Shown piece by piece: positions 1 through 8,448 of a DNA stretch of 64,000 bases. The stretch spans positions 930,001 to 994,000 of the forward strand of contig NZ_AP031322.1 of the NCBI RefSeq assembly GCF_041154675.1, read 5' to 3'. Within the stretch, counting starts at the first letter, position 1, and each line of letters opens with the position of its first letter. The notes beneath the pieces were generated by a model. It saw nothing but the letters and a program-made list of their open reading frames with translations. It did no database searches and was not told where the DNA came from. A program made the translations under genes and the position numbers. The stretch is from Sulfurisphaera javensis (GTDB lineage: Archaea; Thermoproteota; Thermoprotei_A; Sulfolobales; Sulfolobaceae).

Positions 1-147
1 AAGGTAGGAGAGCTTTTAGAGGTTTTGACTGATCATCAACCAGCAGTAGATGTAACATTACCTTCATTAGCTAAAAATCTAGGATATCCTTACTTAGTAA
101 TTAAGGATGGGGAAATTTACCGTGTAAGGATATTAAAGGTGAAATAA
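1..147 (+). CDS. tusA: TusA-family sulfur carrier, C-terminal part
   Basis: The window opens inside an open frame that ends with TAA at 145-147, leaving 48 residues. They read like the second half of a TusA/SirA protein: a LLEVLTDH stretch followed by a short helix ([12 protein letters not shown]) and a closing strand ending VRILKVK. TusA proteins carry persulfide sulfur on a Cys in a CP motif near the N-terminus, which lies outside the window. The next gene, a YeeE/YedE sulfur transporter, begins three bases later and its AGGTGA ribosome site is inside this gene, so the two are almost certainly cotranscribed. Family call is good; the active Cys cannot be checked. Confidence 0.75.
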   Translation, partial: KVGELLEVLTDHQPAVDVTLPSLAKNLGYPYLVIKDGEIYRVRILKVK

Positions 148-150
148 CTT

Positions 151-1380
151 ATGCCACCCAGTATGGTATTGCAGCCATTTTATAACGAAAGTTGGGCCCT
201 TATATATGGACTATTTGGTTTAAGCGGGTTTATTTTAGGTTGGGTGGCTCAAAGGGGTAATTATTGTTTTGTAAATGCAATGACTTCTATTTTTACAACA
301 AAAAGTTATGAGAGATTTGGAGCACTTTTAATCTTATTTGGTCTTTCCGCTTTAGGTTGTGGTCTTTTAGTAGCATTTGGAGTAATTCCAGCAGTTGATC
401 AATACTTTTTTAATTATTTTGCTGGTTGGTATATATTAGTAGGTTCCTTTATTTTCGGATTTGGTGCTGCCTTGGCTGGTGGATGTAATTTATCAATGTT
501 ATATAGGGCTTCAAGTGGTTATGTTCAGAATTGGATTGAATTATTTGGAATGATGATAGGTACTTATATATTTGCAATAGGCATTTGGCCATTCCAACAA
601 TATACAATGGAAAAAGGAATTTTTTCAACAACAATGGGAGGATATGTCGAGTATTTACCTTATGTAATATTTCATTCAGTTTCTCCGATGGCTGTTTATA
701 TTACTACACTTTTGCTCTCTTTACCTTTAATCATACTAGGAATATACCTACAACAATATACGAAGAAAAAATGGGGAATGAATTTTAGAGTGAATTTACC
801 AGGAACTATGGCATATAGACCACCAGGAAGCGTTGCCCTAGGAAAAGAAGAAGAGAAAAAGAATTGGAAAAAAGAAGCATTAGATATGTTATTATTAAAG
901 AAGCCTTATGGAACAAACTTGTCTACAGTAATTTTAGCGTTAGATATGATCTTTGTGTTTATTGTAGGAGCCGGTTATACATTCAATTATTTGGTAATTA
1001 CTTCCTCTGATGGAGGGAGATTCTTTGAATACCTTCTGATGTTACCTGGAGTAAACTTATTCTTAACTACTCCATGGTTTAACGATGCATTGCCAATAGT
1101 TGATCCTAGTACTCTAATGGTAGTTATGCTTTGTGTTGGAGCTTTTGCCGCATCTTTTTTAAGTGGTGATTTTAAAATAAGAATTCCAAAAGAGAAAAAG
1201 AGACTTTTAATAGGTTTTGTTGGTGGTATCTTAGTAGGAATTGGTGTTAGAATGGCATTAGGTTGTAATGTTGGATTAATGTGGACCAATTTTGCTCAAT
1301 TAGGATATGATGGTATAATATTTCTATTTGGAATGTTAGGAGGCGTATGGTTAGCTGTAAAGATTCAAGAGAGGTTATGA
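151..1380 (+). CDS. YeeE/YedE-family (TsuA-like) sulfur-compound transporter
   Basis: 409-residue polytopic membrane protein. It has the two pseudo-repeats of the YeeE/YedE family, with GGCNLS near residue 110 and LGCNVGLMW near residue 370, plus an N-terminal RGNYCFVN. The three cysteines C39, C112 and C372 match the spacing pattern of the three conserved cysteines that relay thiosulfate in the bacterial YeeE/TsuA structure. A charged cytoplasmic loop (about 215-255) separates the halves. An AGGTGA site sits 8 bases before the ATG. Neighbours are tusA upstream and a small membrane protein and DsrE downstream, so import of thiosulfate or a related sulfur compound feeding cytoplasmic sulfur carriers is the likely role. 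Substrate is inferred. Confidence 0.88.
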   Translation: MPPSMVLQPFYNESWALIYGLFGLSGFILGWVAQRGNYCFVNAMTSIFTTKSYERFGALLILFGLSALGCGLLVAFGVIPAVDQYFFNYFAGWYILVGSFIFGFGAALAGGCNLSMLYRASSGYVQNWIELFGMMIGTYIFAIGIWPFQQYTMEKGIFSTTMGGYVEYLPYVIFHSVSPMAVYITTLLLSLPLIILGIYLQQYTKKKWGMNFRVNLPGTMAYRPPGSVALGKEEEKKNWKKEALDMLLLKKPYGTNLSTVILALDMIFVFIVGAGYTFNYLVITSSDGGRFFEYLLMLPGVNLFLTTPWFNDALPIVDPSTLMVVMLCVGAFAASFLSGDFKIRIPKEKKRLLIGFVGGILVGIGVRMALGCNVGLMWTNFAQLGYDGIIFLFGMLGGVWLAVKIQERL

Positions 1381-1383
1381 AAA

Positions 1384-1656
1384 ATGGTGGAGACCAAGTA
1401 TATTAGAAAATTACTAGCCCCACTAGTCCTATCCCTATTTGCGATTGGATGGTATCAATTTAGTAAAATATATTTGACTCATGCTGATAGCTTAGCGTTA
1501 AGCAATGCTAACTTTGCAGTTTACGTTCAATCTCAGGAGTTCAATGGTTACCTTACAGCTACGAAGTATATCTGTTACGCAATAGTTTACGTTGGACTTC
1601 TACTCTTTTGGTATAACTTGGTGAAATTCGTGGAGGTGAAAGAGAACCATGGTTGA
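1384..1656 (+). CDS. small two-helix membrane protein of the sulfur operon
   Basis: 90 residues with two predicted membrane helices (about 10-28 and 60-80) joined by a polar loop. It starts three bases after the YeeE stop, with a GAGGTT site just before, and its end overlaps the DsrE start by 8 bases. I do not recognise a named family. Tight placement between a YeeE/YedE transporter and a DsrE protein suggests an accessory subunit of the transporter or a membrane dock for the sulfur carriers; that is inference from position alone. Confidence 0.7.
   Translation: MVETKYIRKLLAPLVLSLFAIGWYQFSKIYLTHADSLALSNANFAVYVQSQEFNGYLTATKYICYAIVYVGLLLFWYNLVKFVEVKENHG
1632..1639 (+). promoter_or_regulatory. 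strong internal ribosome binding site for DsrE gene
   Basis: GGAGGTGA, complementary to the CACCTC end of archaeal 16S rRNA, 9 bases before ATG 1649. Its presence inside an operon contrasts with the leaderless first genes elsewhere in the window. Confidence 0.75.
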
Positions 1657-2008
1657 TTATGCCATAATGATGGTTTCTGGAGATAATGAGAAAATATATA
1701 TGGGTATTATAACTGCAATTGGTTTGGTCTCTGGAGGAAATAAAGTTTACATGTTCTTTACGATGGATGCATTAAAGGCTTTGACTCCTGAGAGTGAAAA
1801 AATAATATTAACCAACGCTAAACCATTAAAGTATTACATTGATAACCTTTTAGAATTAGGTGGCGAAGATGTAAAGATTGTTGCATGTGAATTTGGTATG
1901 AAAGTAAAGGGAATAAAAGAGGAGCAATTTATTTATCCAGTTAAGCCTAGTGGAGTATCTGAATTTGCTCTGAAAGCTAATGAAGCAAAAGGAGTTCTAA
2001 TTTTCTAA
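1649..2008 (+). CDS. DsrE/DsrF-like sulfur carrier protein
   Basis: 119 residues with the DsrE/F/H alpha-beta fold: an N-terminal strand (DYAIMMVSGD), a GNKVYMFFTMDAL second strand/helix, and a late KIVACEFGMKVKGI segment whose Cys (C80) is at the usual persulfide position of DsrE-type carriers. Start choice is firm: a full GGAGGTGA ribosome site at 1632-1639 lies 9 bases before ATG 1649. The frame overlaps the preceding small membrane gene and ends 12 bases inside the convergent photolyase gene. Together with TusA and YeeE it forms a persulfide relay set; direction of sulfur flow is not deducible from sequence. Confidence 0.85.
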   Translation: MVDYAIMMVSGDNEKIYMGIITAIGLVSGGNKVYMFFTMDALKALTPESEKIILTNAKPLKYYIDNLLELGGEDVKIVACEFGMKVKGIKEEQFIYPVKPSGVSEFALKANEAKGVLIF

Positions 2009-3283
2009 ACTCCTATATTTTTCTCTTACATAGTTTACTCTTTCTCTCCAATCTACAATAGGAGGAGGATAACCTTTGACCCTCCTCTTATCCAATGAGT
2101 GTATAACTGAGGGTGGGTAATCTCTCAACTCCTCTACCCAATCTTTTATGAACTTTGCTTCTGGATCAAATTTTTCTTGTTGCTTCCATGGATTAAAGAT
2201 ACGAAAAGTGTAATCTACTCCAGTTGAAGCAACCCATTGCCAATTTCCATTATTTATAGCTGGATCATAATCTACAAGTTTGGTTGCAAAATACTTTTCT
2301 CCCCATCTCCAGTCGACAAACAATACCTTAACCAGGAAAAAAGCTACAATCATCCTTAATCTGCCATTAATGTAACCAGTTGAATTAAGAGCTCTCATTC
2401 CAGCATCGATAATCGGGTATCCAGTAATTCCTTCTTTCCAAGCGTTAAAATACTCAATATTGTTATCCCATTGTATATAGTTATACTTCTTTTTAAAACT
2501 ATTACCAAAAACGTAAGGATTGTAATAAGCGAGAAGAGTAAAAAAGTCCCTCCAATATAGCTCTCTTATAAATTCTTCATTATATATCTTTTTATAATAA
2601 ACTTCTCTAATCGATACTGTACCAAATTTTATATGAGGAGATAAATGAGAATTACCATTTTCAGAAGGAAAATCTCTTTTAGTATAATCTATATCCCTCT
2701 CAAGAAGTTTTAATGCCTCTTTTCTTCCACCTTGAAATAAAGGAGATTCAAATTTCTTAAAAGAGATCAAAAAGTCAGTTGATAAAGAATCAATAGAGCC
2801 AAATTTTCCTTCTATAGTAAATGGCTCTCTAACCTTTAATTTTTTAGCATCATTGTAAAACGATGTGAAGGTTTTATGATGAAAGATTGACTTAGTAGTT
2901 AACAGATAATCCTCAAATACCTTAAACTCTATTCCTTTATTTTCACATACCTTCTTAATGTTTGAATCCCTAGTTATAGCAAAGGGCGTATAATCCTCAT
3001 TTACATAAATTGCATCAACTCCTCGAAAATTTGAGATCACATTTTCTGCTTCTCCAAAGAATATATGCAGTTTACTACCCTTTCTTCTTATTTCACTATC
3101 AAGTTCTAATAAAGAATTAATCATAAAAGAGACTGCAAACTCAGACTTGTAAGGATTATTAATAAGCTGCCTAGGATCTGCAATAAAAATTGGGATTACT
3201 TCTTCGCATTCATTAAAAGCATTATTTAAACCAGAATTATCATAAAGTCTCAAATCTCTTCGAAATATAAATGCACATCTCAC
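1997..3283 (-). CDS. phr: deoxyribodipyrimidine photolyase (class I CPD photolyase)
   Basis: 428 residues, normal length. The N-terminal Rossmann antenna domain starts with FIFRRDLRLYDN; the C-terminal FAD domain has ELYWRDFF, GYPIIDAGMR, the RLRMIVAFFLVK helix, and NNGNWQWVASTGVD with DPAINNGN, all hallmarks of class I CPD photolyases. Uses blue light via reduced FAD to split UV pyrimidine dimers. It resembles the S. tokodaii photolyase as recalled. A T-rich TATA (TTTTTAAGG on the gene strand) about 25 bases before ATG suggests a leaderless mRNA. Ends convergently over the DsrE gene. Confidence 0.95.
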   Translation of the reverse strand: MRCAFIFRRDLRLYDNSGLNNAFNECEEVIPIFIADPRQLINNPYKSEFAVSFMINSLLELDSEIRRKGSKLHIFFGEAENVISNFRGVDAIYVNEDYTPFAITRDSNIKKVCENKGIEFKVFEDYLLTTKSIFHHKTFTSFYNDAKKLKVREPFTIEGKFGSIDSLSTDFLISFKKFESPLFQGGRKEALKLLERDIDYTKRDFPSENGNSHLSPHIKFGTVSIREVYYKKIYNEEFIRELYWRDFFTLLAYYNPYVFGNSFKKKYNYIQWDNNIEYFNAWKEGITGYPIIDAGMRALNSTGYINGRLRMIVAFFLVKVLFVDWRWGEKYFATKLVDYDPAINNGNWQWVASTGVDYTFRIFNPWKQQEKFDPEAKFIKDWVEELRDYPPSVIHSLDKRRVKGYPPPIVDWRERVNYVREKYRSLEN

Positions 3284-3336
3284 ATGTTATAGTTACTTAA
3301 TACCTTAAAAAGAGTTGTAAGATTTATTAGAATATT

Positions 3337-3855
3337 TCACATTTTCTTTATAGCCTTTAAAGCTTTAATTAAGCTTTGAGCAAAATATGGTAAATCTCCA
3401 GGATGCCTTGATGATATTAGGTTCTCGTCTTCTACGACTGGGGCATCAATGTATTCTCCACCAGCTGCGATAACGTCATCTTTTATTGATGAAACGGAAG
3501 TAACTTTTCTACCTTTAATTACTCCAGCTGAAATTAATATTTGAGGACCGTGACAGATTGCTGCAACTGGTTTCTTTTTCTCAAAGAATTTTCTTGTAAT
3601 GTCCTTAACTTCTGGTAAAGTCCTAATTCTTTCCGGCCCTCTTCCACCTGGAATTACTAATGCAAGATAATCGTCTATATTAACATCTTTAAATGCAATA
3701 TCTGCAACAACTGAATAGCCATGTTTTCCTACTATTTTCATACCGGCTTCTTTGCCAGCTATTACTGGTTGGAATCCTTCTTCTATAACCCTATAAAAAG
3801 GGTAAAGTAATTCGATATCTTCATATTCGTCTCCAACTATGAAAAGAACTTTCAT
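3337..3855 (-). CDS. DJ-1/PfpI family protein
   Basis: 172 residues from the start chosen here. Starts with MKVLFIVGDEYED, the usual family beginning, has the GYSVVADIAF and LVIPGGRGPERIR segments, and the nucleophile elbow AAICHGPQ with Cys101-His102. The family includes intracellular peptidase PfpI and glyoxalase/deglycase DJ-1 enzymes; which activity applies is open. An ATG eight codons further upstream is in frame, but a TATA-like AAATAAGTTTA (3878-3888) sits 28 bases upstream of 3855, which fits a leaderless message starting there. Confidence 0.9.
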   Translation of the reverse strand: MKVLFIVGDEYEDIELLYPFYRVIEEGFQPVIAGKEAGMKIVGKHGYSVVADIAFKDVNIDDYLALVIPGGRGPERIRTLPEVKDITRKFFEKKKPVAAICHGPQILISAGVIKGRKVTSVSSIKDDVIAAGGEYIDAPVVEDENLISSRHPGDLPYFAQSLIKALKAIKKM

Positions 3856-3901
3856 ATTAAAACTTTTGCTCAAAAGCAAATAAGTTTATGGTAAATAAGA
3901 T

Positions 3902-5104
3902 TCACTCATTAACCGAAATATACTTAACTTTCTTTTTAGCTTGAGCTTCAGGGACATTCCAAAAGAACTTATAATACAGATATAAATTAATCATATTTAC
4001 TACAAAGGAGGAGATAAAAGGAATTGATAAAGCAATAGTTAAAAGGAAGCCAGAGGTTACAGTTGAGACTGCTGATGGTAGAAGTCTAGCTGTCTGATTT
4101 ATTCCACTAGCTGTTGCTCTTCTTCTTTCACTTACTAAATTCATCATTAATGCTTGTTGAGATGGTAAAGCAAATACTCTGAAAGTTGTGAAGGCTATAT
4201 AGTCTAATTCAGCAAATAAAGTATAATGAAGAAAAGGAAATATAAGTACTAACATAGAAGAAATTCCTCTAGTAATTATAATAAATTCCACGAAACCTAA
4301 AACTTCTGTGAAATATGGTGTTAAAAACATAATAGTAGCTGAGACTATTCCACCTAAAAACACAATAACTCCTATTTCATCCTGTGCTAAACCATAAAAT
4401 TTTTCAAAAATTACTGGAATAAATGGGGTTATTAAGCCTTGAGCTATACCATTAAAAATGCCAGTATATGTAAATTTTTTAATTATTTGTATGTCCTTAT
4501 CTCTTACTTTTATTTCTTCTTTTTCTTTTTTCACAGGTAGAACTTTAATTGGTATTGATGACAAAAAAGATATCAAAGATAAGATAAGACCTAAGATAAA
4601 AAGTTCATGATAATTTTTTATGTAAGAAAGCAAAGCCCCTCCAGCGCCTGCATATGTGGAAGCTAATGTAAAGATTGAATAAATCTGAGTTCTATTTTTC
4701 TCATTAGTTTTCTCTGCAAGGATGGCTGTTTGTATAGGAGCTACAGTTGCACCTACTCCACCGCCAACTAATCCTCCAGCAATTCCAAATCCTCCCAATG
4801 CGGAGGCTATAGCAAGTAAATAAAAGTTAGTTGTTAATAATATAATAAGAATACTTAGAGGCAAGAAAAATAAGGTAATAAGAAGAGTAAATTTTCTATC
4901 CTTCATATCAGCATAGATAGAGAAAATGAATGCAATTAACGGAGAAGCAAAAGCTCCGATACCGAAAAGAATTCCAATTTTTACTAAACTTAAACCTATA
5001 TGTAAAAAGTATAATCCAATTACTACTGATATGAAGCCAGCAGTTATGCTTCTCGTAATTCTCGAAAGTAAAAGTAAAGCAATATCTATCTGATTCCTAT
5101 CCAT
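3902..5104 (-). CDS. MFS transporter
   Basis: 400-residue membrane protein with about 12 hydrophobic segments and a central charged loop (KVLPVKKEKEEIKVRDKD). The loop after helix 2 carries ADMKDRKFTLL, a version of the major facilitator motif A. Gly-rich helix 4 region GGLVGGGVGATVAPIQ. Substrate cannot be predicted. Divergent from the alpha-glucan phosphorylase gene; a TATA-like ATATATATC is 28 bases before its ATG. Confidence 0.85.
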   Translation of the reverse strand: MDRNQIDIALLLLSRITRSITAGFISVVIGLYFLHIGLSLVKIGILFGIGAFASPLIAFIFSIYADMKDRKFTLLITLFFLPLSILIILLTTNFYLLAIASALGGFGIAGGLVGGGVGATVAPIQTAILAEKTNEKNRTQIYSIFTLASTYAGAGGALLSYIKNYHELFILGLILSLISFLSSIPIKVLPVKKEKEEIKVRDKDIQIIKKFTYTGIFNGIAQGLITPFIPVIFEKFYGLAQDEIGVIVFLGGIVSATIMFLTPYFTEVLGFVEFIIITRGISSMLVLIFPFLHYTLFAELDYIAFTTFRVFALPSQQALMMNLVSERRRATASGINQTARLLPSAVSTVTSGFLLTIALSIPFISSFVVNMINLYLYYKFFWNVPEAQAKKKVKYISVNE

Positions 5105-5227
5105 AAAAGTTATTCTGACCGTTAAGGATATATATCTTTCGGAACCTAACTGAGATAAAAAAACAATTCTGAGAAATTTATTATTTAGGGAAAGTCTTAA
5201 AATACGTTATAAGGATAGAGTTTAATC
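5105..5227. promoter_or_regulatory. divergent promoter region, MFS carrier / glucan phosphorylase
   Basis: 123 bases between divergent genes. On the minus strand a TATA-like element at 5128-5136 lies about 28 bases before the MFS ATG; on the plus strand CTTAAAATAC at 5196-5205 lies about 28 bases before ATG 5228. Both spacings fit leaderless transcripts. No clear operator palindrome was seen. Confidence 0.5.
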
Positions 5228-6631
5228 ATGATAGTTAGTATAACAGCCGAGTTAGGTTTGGACATTGGAGAGAATTTTGCTGGTGGTTTAGGAGTTTTAG
5301 AGGGAGATAAATTTTATGCTTCTGCTAGATTAGGTATTGACTACGCTGTTATTACTTTATTTTATAGAAAAGGATATACTAGAAAAGAAGATAAACAAAA
5401 AGAGTTATTGTCTCATGTAATAAAAGAATGGGAAAGTGAAATAGAGTTCAACAAAAAGGGAAAGGTAAAAGTCGAGTATTTAGCTTATAAATTAAATACT
5501 GCCAAGGCTATATTTGTTAACGTTATTTCACCCGAATGGGCTAAAAAACTAAATGAACAGCTTTACATAGAGAATTCTGAAGAGGAAAGATTTTACAAAT
5601 ATTTACTTCTATCTAAAGCTTCAGAAAAATACATTAGTCAGATAATAGGCTGGGATAAGATAAAATATGTAGATTTACAAGAAGCATATCCTTCTTTTCT
5701 TCCTCTATTAAGGTATTTCCCTAGGTATAGGATAATCATTCATACACCAGCACCATGGGGTCATCCAACTTTTTCAGCAAAATTCTTTAAGGAAGAATTT
5801 GGATTCGAATTTCCTTACGATCCAGTAGTAATGACAGAAATTGGTCTTTCAGTTGCTACTCAAGGTATTGTAGTTTCTAAGAAAATGATAAAACATGTAA
5901 GTAAGGTTTTTCCACATCATATGCATAAAATAAAGGCTATAACTAATGCTGTGGAGATACCTAGATGGAGGCATCCATTACTAAATAACGTTAAAGACCT
6001 TGATGATTTTATTAGAAAGAGAAAGGAGATAAAGAAAGAAAGTCTTAAAAAATTGGGTAAAGAGAGTGAGAAACCAGTTATAAGTTGGGTAAGAAGAATT
6101 ACACAATATAAGAGACCAGAGTTTATTTTAAGGTTAATAGATGAATTAAAAGATGACGTTATTTTTATTATTGGTGGAAAAGCTCACCCCTTTGAGTATT
6201 ATGGAATAGAACTGGAGAAAAAATTTAAGGATTATGCAGGGACAAGAAATAACGTGATTTATGTGCCCGGAGTGGATATAAATTCCATGAAACTAGCAAT
6301 ATGGAGCAGTGATATATGGACCTTTACACCATTTTCCGGTTGGGAAGCTAGTGGTACTAGTTTTATGAAAGCTGGGATTAACGGTGTTCCTTCAGTCGCT
6401 TCAAGGGATGGTGCAGTTCCAGAAATTATAAGGGATGGATACAATGGTTGGCTTTATGGCGAGGATAGAGACGAGTTATTACCCTTAACTTCTTATGACC
6501 ATGAATATGAAGAGTTTAAAAAGAAGATTAAAGAAGCATTAAACAATTACTATGAAATCGGATATAACGCTTATCTTACTTTCTCAGAATTCTGTTCCAT
6601 GGATAGACTTATGAGAGAATACGTTTTATGA
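5228..6631 (+). CDS. glgP: short archaeal alpha-glucan phosphorylase-like protein (GT35)
   Basis: 467 residues, about half the length of classic glycogen phosphorylases. The N-terminus AGGLGVLEGDKFYAS is the GT35 entry motif; the C-terminal half has VRRITQYKRPEF, IIGGKAHPFE, and GWEASGTSFMKAGINGV. K381 in the SFMKAG stretch lines up with the lysine that binds pyridoxal phosphate (GNMKF in the rabbit enzyme). Predicted to release glucose-1-phosphate from alpha-glucan. The other carbohydrate enzyme nearby is the GH15 gene at 8449-10152. The last 23 bases overlap the convergent thermopsin gene. A GT5-like glycogen synthase is the alternative, but the EASGTS-MK motif favours phosphorylase. Confidence 0.8.
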   Translation: MIVSITAELGLDIGENFAGGLGVLEGDKFYASARLGIDYAVITLFYRKGYTRKEDKQKELLSHVIKEWESEIEFNKKGKVKVEYLAYKLNTAKAIFVNVISPEWAKKLNEQLYIENSEEERFYKYLLLSKASEKYISQIIGWDKIKYVDLQEAYPSFLPLLRYFPRYRIIIHTPAPWGHPTFSAKFFKEEFGFEFPYDPVVMTEIGLSVATQGIVVSKKMIKHVSKVFPHHMHKIKAITNAVEIPRWRHPLLNNVKDLDDFIRKRKEIKKESLKKLGKESEKPVISWVRRITQYKRPEFILRLIDELKDDVIFIIGGKAHPFEYYGIELEKKFKDYAGTRNNVIYVPGVDINSMKLAIWSSDIWTFTPFSGWEASGTSFMKAGINGVPSVASRDGAVPEIIRDGYNGWLYGEDRDELLPLTSYDHEYEEFKKKIKEALNNYYEIGYNAYLTFSEFCSMDRLMREYVL

Positions 6632-8417
6632 GAAAAACTATAAGTATGATAACTATTATTATTAGAAGAAACATTATACTAGAGTAATTCAAAATCTTAA
6701 CTTCTTTTTCTATAATGGGAGAATTTACCTCAATTACACCTCCATTACTTACATTATAAGTTCCTACCCATTTAACATTAAACAACAAAAATGTGGGACT
6801 ATATAGGATTATTTTACTACCTTGATTCAACCATTCAGTGATATTATTAATAGTAGCTTTATATTGCAATACATATTCTGGAGTATAATTAATTAAAGGT
6901 TGTGATACTATTAAAGTAGAGTTATTTTCAAGAACATATCTTTCTTCAGTATTTAAGTAGATTACTTTAGGAATGTTTATTTCGCTTCCTTCTTTAAACC
7001 ATCCTTTAATAGTACTTCCATTAGGCAACATAATATTCACGTAATAGTAGTAAGTATAGTTAACATCAACGTAAACCTCTCTCGGTAAATCCGGATAAGG
7101 TATTACATACCCATTATTAACAGTTTTTCCATTAACAGATATGTAATTAAGCCGTGCGAATTCATATTTCCCTGAAATATTTTCCGGGAAATATATTTTA
7201 TAACTAGAATTTAGATAAAATGAATAATTATACGGAATTATAAAAACGTAAAGAAATAAGGGTGAGGGAGGATTAAATTTCTCAGTTAATAAGCCTAAAT
7301 TCTCATTTCCCACATAAACATTGGCATATGAATCTCTAATACTCACATGTAGATCAGTTGTTCCTTCTCCGGTATTTACACTGTAAGTGTATAGAGATCT
7401 AAATGGTTTCCATCCATAAGTTGAATTATAATATAAAGCTAAAGAGGCGTTTAATGAGACAAATGACGTTATTTCTCCTCCACTATAACCACCAAATACC
7501 AATTCAGCGTCATAAGCATGATAATCCCCAGTTAAGTTATAAGGATCAATAAGTAGATATCCCTTGAAGGGGAAAAAGACTGTATTGAAAAATTTTATAT
7601 CTGGTTTTACAAAAGTTCCGTTCTGTATTATAACATATCCAAAAGATATCCTCATCCCATTACTTACATTACTAACATTTATTATAAGAAAACCCGCTAA
7701 CGGAAGTTTATAACTATAGAAATGTGTGTAATTACTATAAAAGTAACTATTGTTAAGCAACGCAGAGACAGAGCTTACATTCCATACGTTTGCGACAAAT
7801 TGTAATTGGTTTTCAGATGTGATAAAACCTATAACATCCTGTAAAAATAAACTCTGATTATCTTCCCCATACAGAACAGTATTAAGCTGGAGGGATGCTC
7901 CACTTTGAGGATTGTATGAGGAGTTATATGCGTAGAGAGAAGTAATATTAAAAAATCCTAGTATAGCATTTGTAGAAACACTGCACACACTTTTATTTCC
8001 TACTCCATATGCAACAATTCCAATAGCTGAAGAATTTCTAGGCTGGGATAAGAGTGCTAACGCATTATAAGGAACAATGAATATCTCATAGTTTTGAGGA
8101 GAGGGATATGAATTGTTAGCCCCATCTATAACAACCACATAGTTACCCGGATTTAAGTAAAATGAGTAGCTTCCTTTCGAAATATTAGTTAAGATAACAG
8201 GTTTAGAGTTTATACCCTTTATCCAGTTGTTAAACTGCTGTAAAGTAAAGATTAATAAAGGAAATTCCTGCGAAGAAAATGATATTATATTTAATTTGTA
8301 ACCTTCTGGTAAGTACAAATTAAAATAAACATATTCATGAGAAGGCAATGGTATATAACCAGCTACCACAATCGAGAAAAGAAATAAAATAAGGATAAAG
8401 ATCGAATAAAATCTCAC
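6609..8417 (-). CDS. thermopsin-family (A5) acid protease, membrane anchored
   Basis: 602 residues. N-terminal signal segment (about 1-19), a secreted body rich in N-x-S/T sequons, and one C-terminal membrane helix (about 580-598) followed by KRI. The first third has thermopsin landmarks: IGIVAYGVGN, a short NAILGFFNITSL strand, SGASLQLNTVL, and FLQDVIGFIT. Thermopsins are extracellular acid endopeptidases of the Sulfolobales; this one appears tethered to the cell surface. Catalytic residues of the family are not well enough known for me to check. The gene runs towards the phosphorylase gene and overlaps its end. Confidence 0.85.
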   Translation of the reverse strand: MRFYSIFILILFLFSIVVAGYIPLPSHEYVYFNLYLPEGYKLNIISFSSQEFPLLIFTLQQFNNWIKGINSKPVILTNISKGSYSFYLNPGNYVVVIDGANNSYPSPQNYEIFIVPYNALALLSQPRNSSAIGIVAYGVGNKSVCSVSTNAILGFFNITSLYAYNSSYNPQSGASLQLNTVLYGEDNQSLFLQDVIGFITSENQLQFVANVWNVSSVSALLNNSYFYSNYTHFYSYKLPLAGFLIINVSNVSNGMRISFGYVIIQNGTFVKPDIKFFNTVFFPFKGYLLIDPYNLTGDYHAYDAELVFGGYSGGEITSFVSLNASLALYYNSTYGWKPFRSLYTYSVNTGEGTTDLHVSIRDSYANVYVGNENLGLLTEKFNPPSPLFLYVFIIPYNYSFYLNSSYKIYFPENISGKYEFARLNYISVNGKTVNNGYVIPYPDLPREVYVDVNYTYYYYVNIMLPNGSTIKGWFKEGSEINIPKVIYLNTEERYVLENNSTLIVSQPLINYTPEYVLQYKATINNITEWLNQGSKIILYSPTFLLFNVKWVGTYNVSNGGVIEVNSPIIEKEVKILNYSSIMFLLIIIVIILIVFLIKRILS

Positions 8418-8448
8418 AACTATTATTTATTCCTTAAGTTAAAAAGAA

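Noticed and set aside
987-1289. Minus-strand frame inside the YeeE gene and similar antisense frames throughout
   Set aside because: These mirror the codon pattern of a strong gene on the other strand and lack promoters or ribosome sites.
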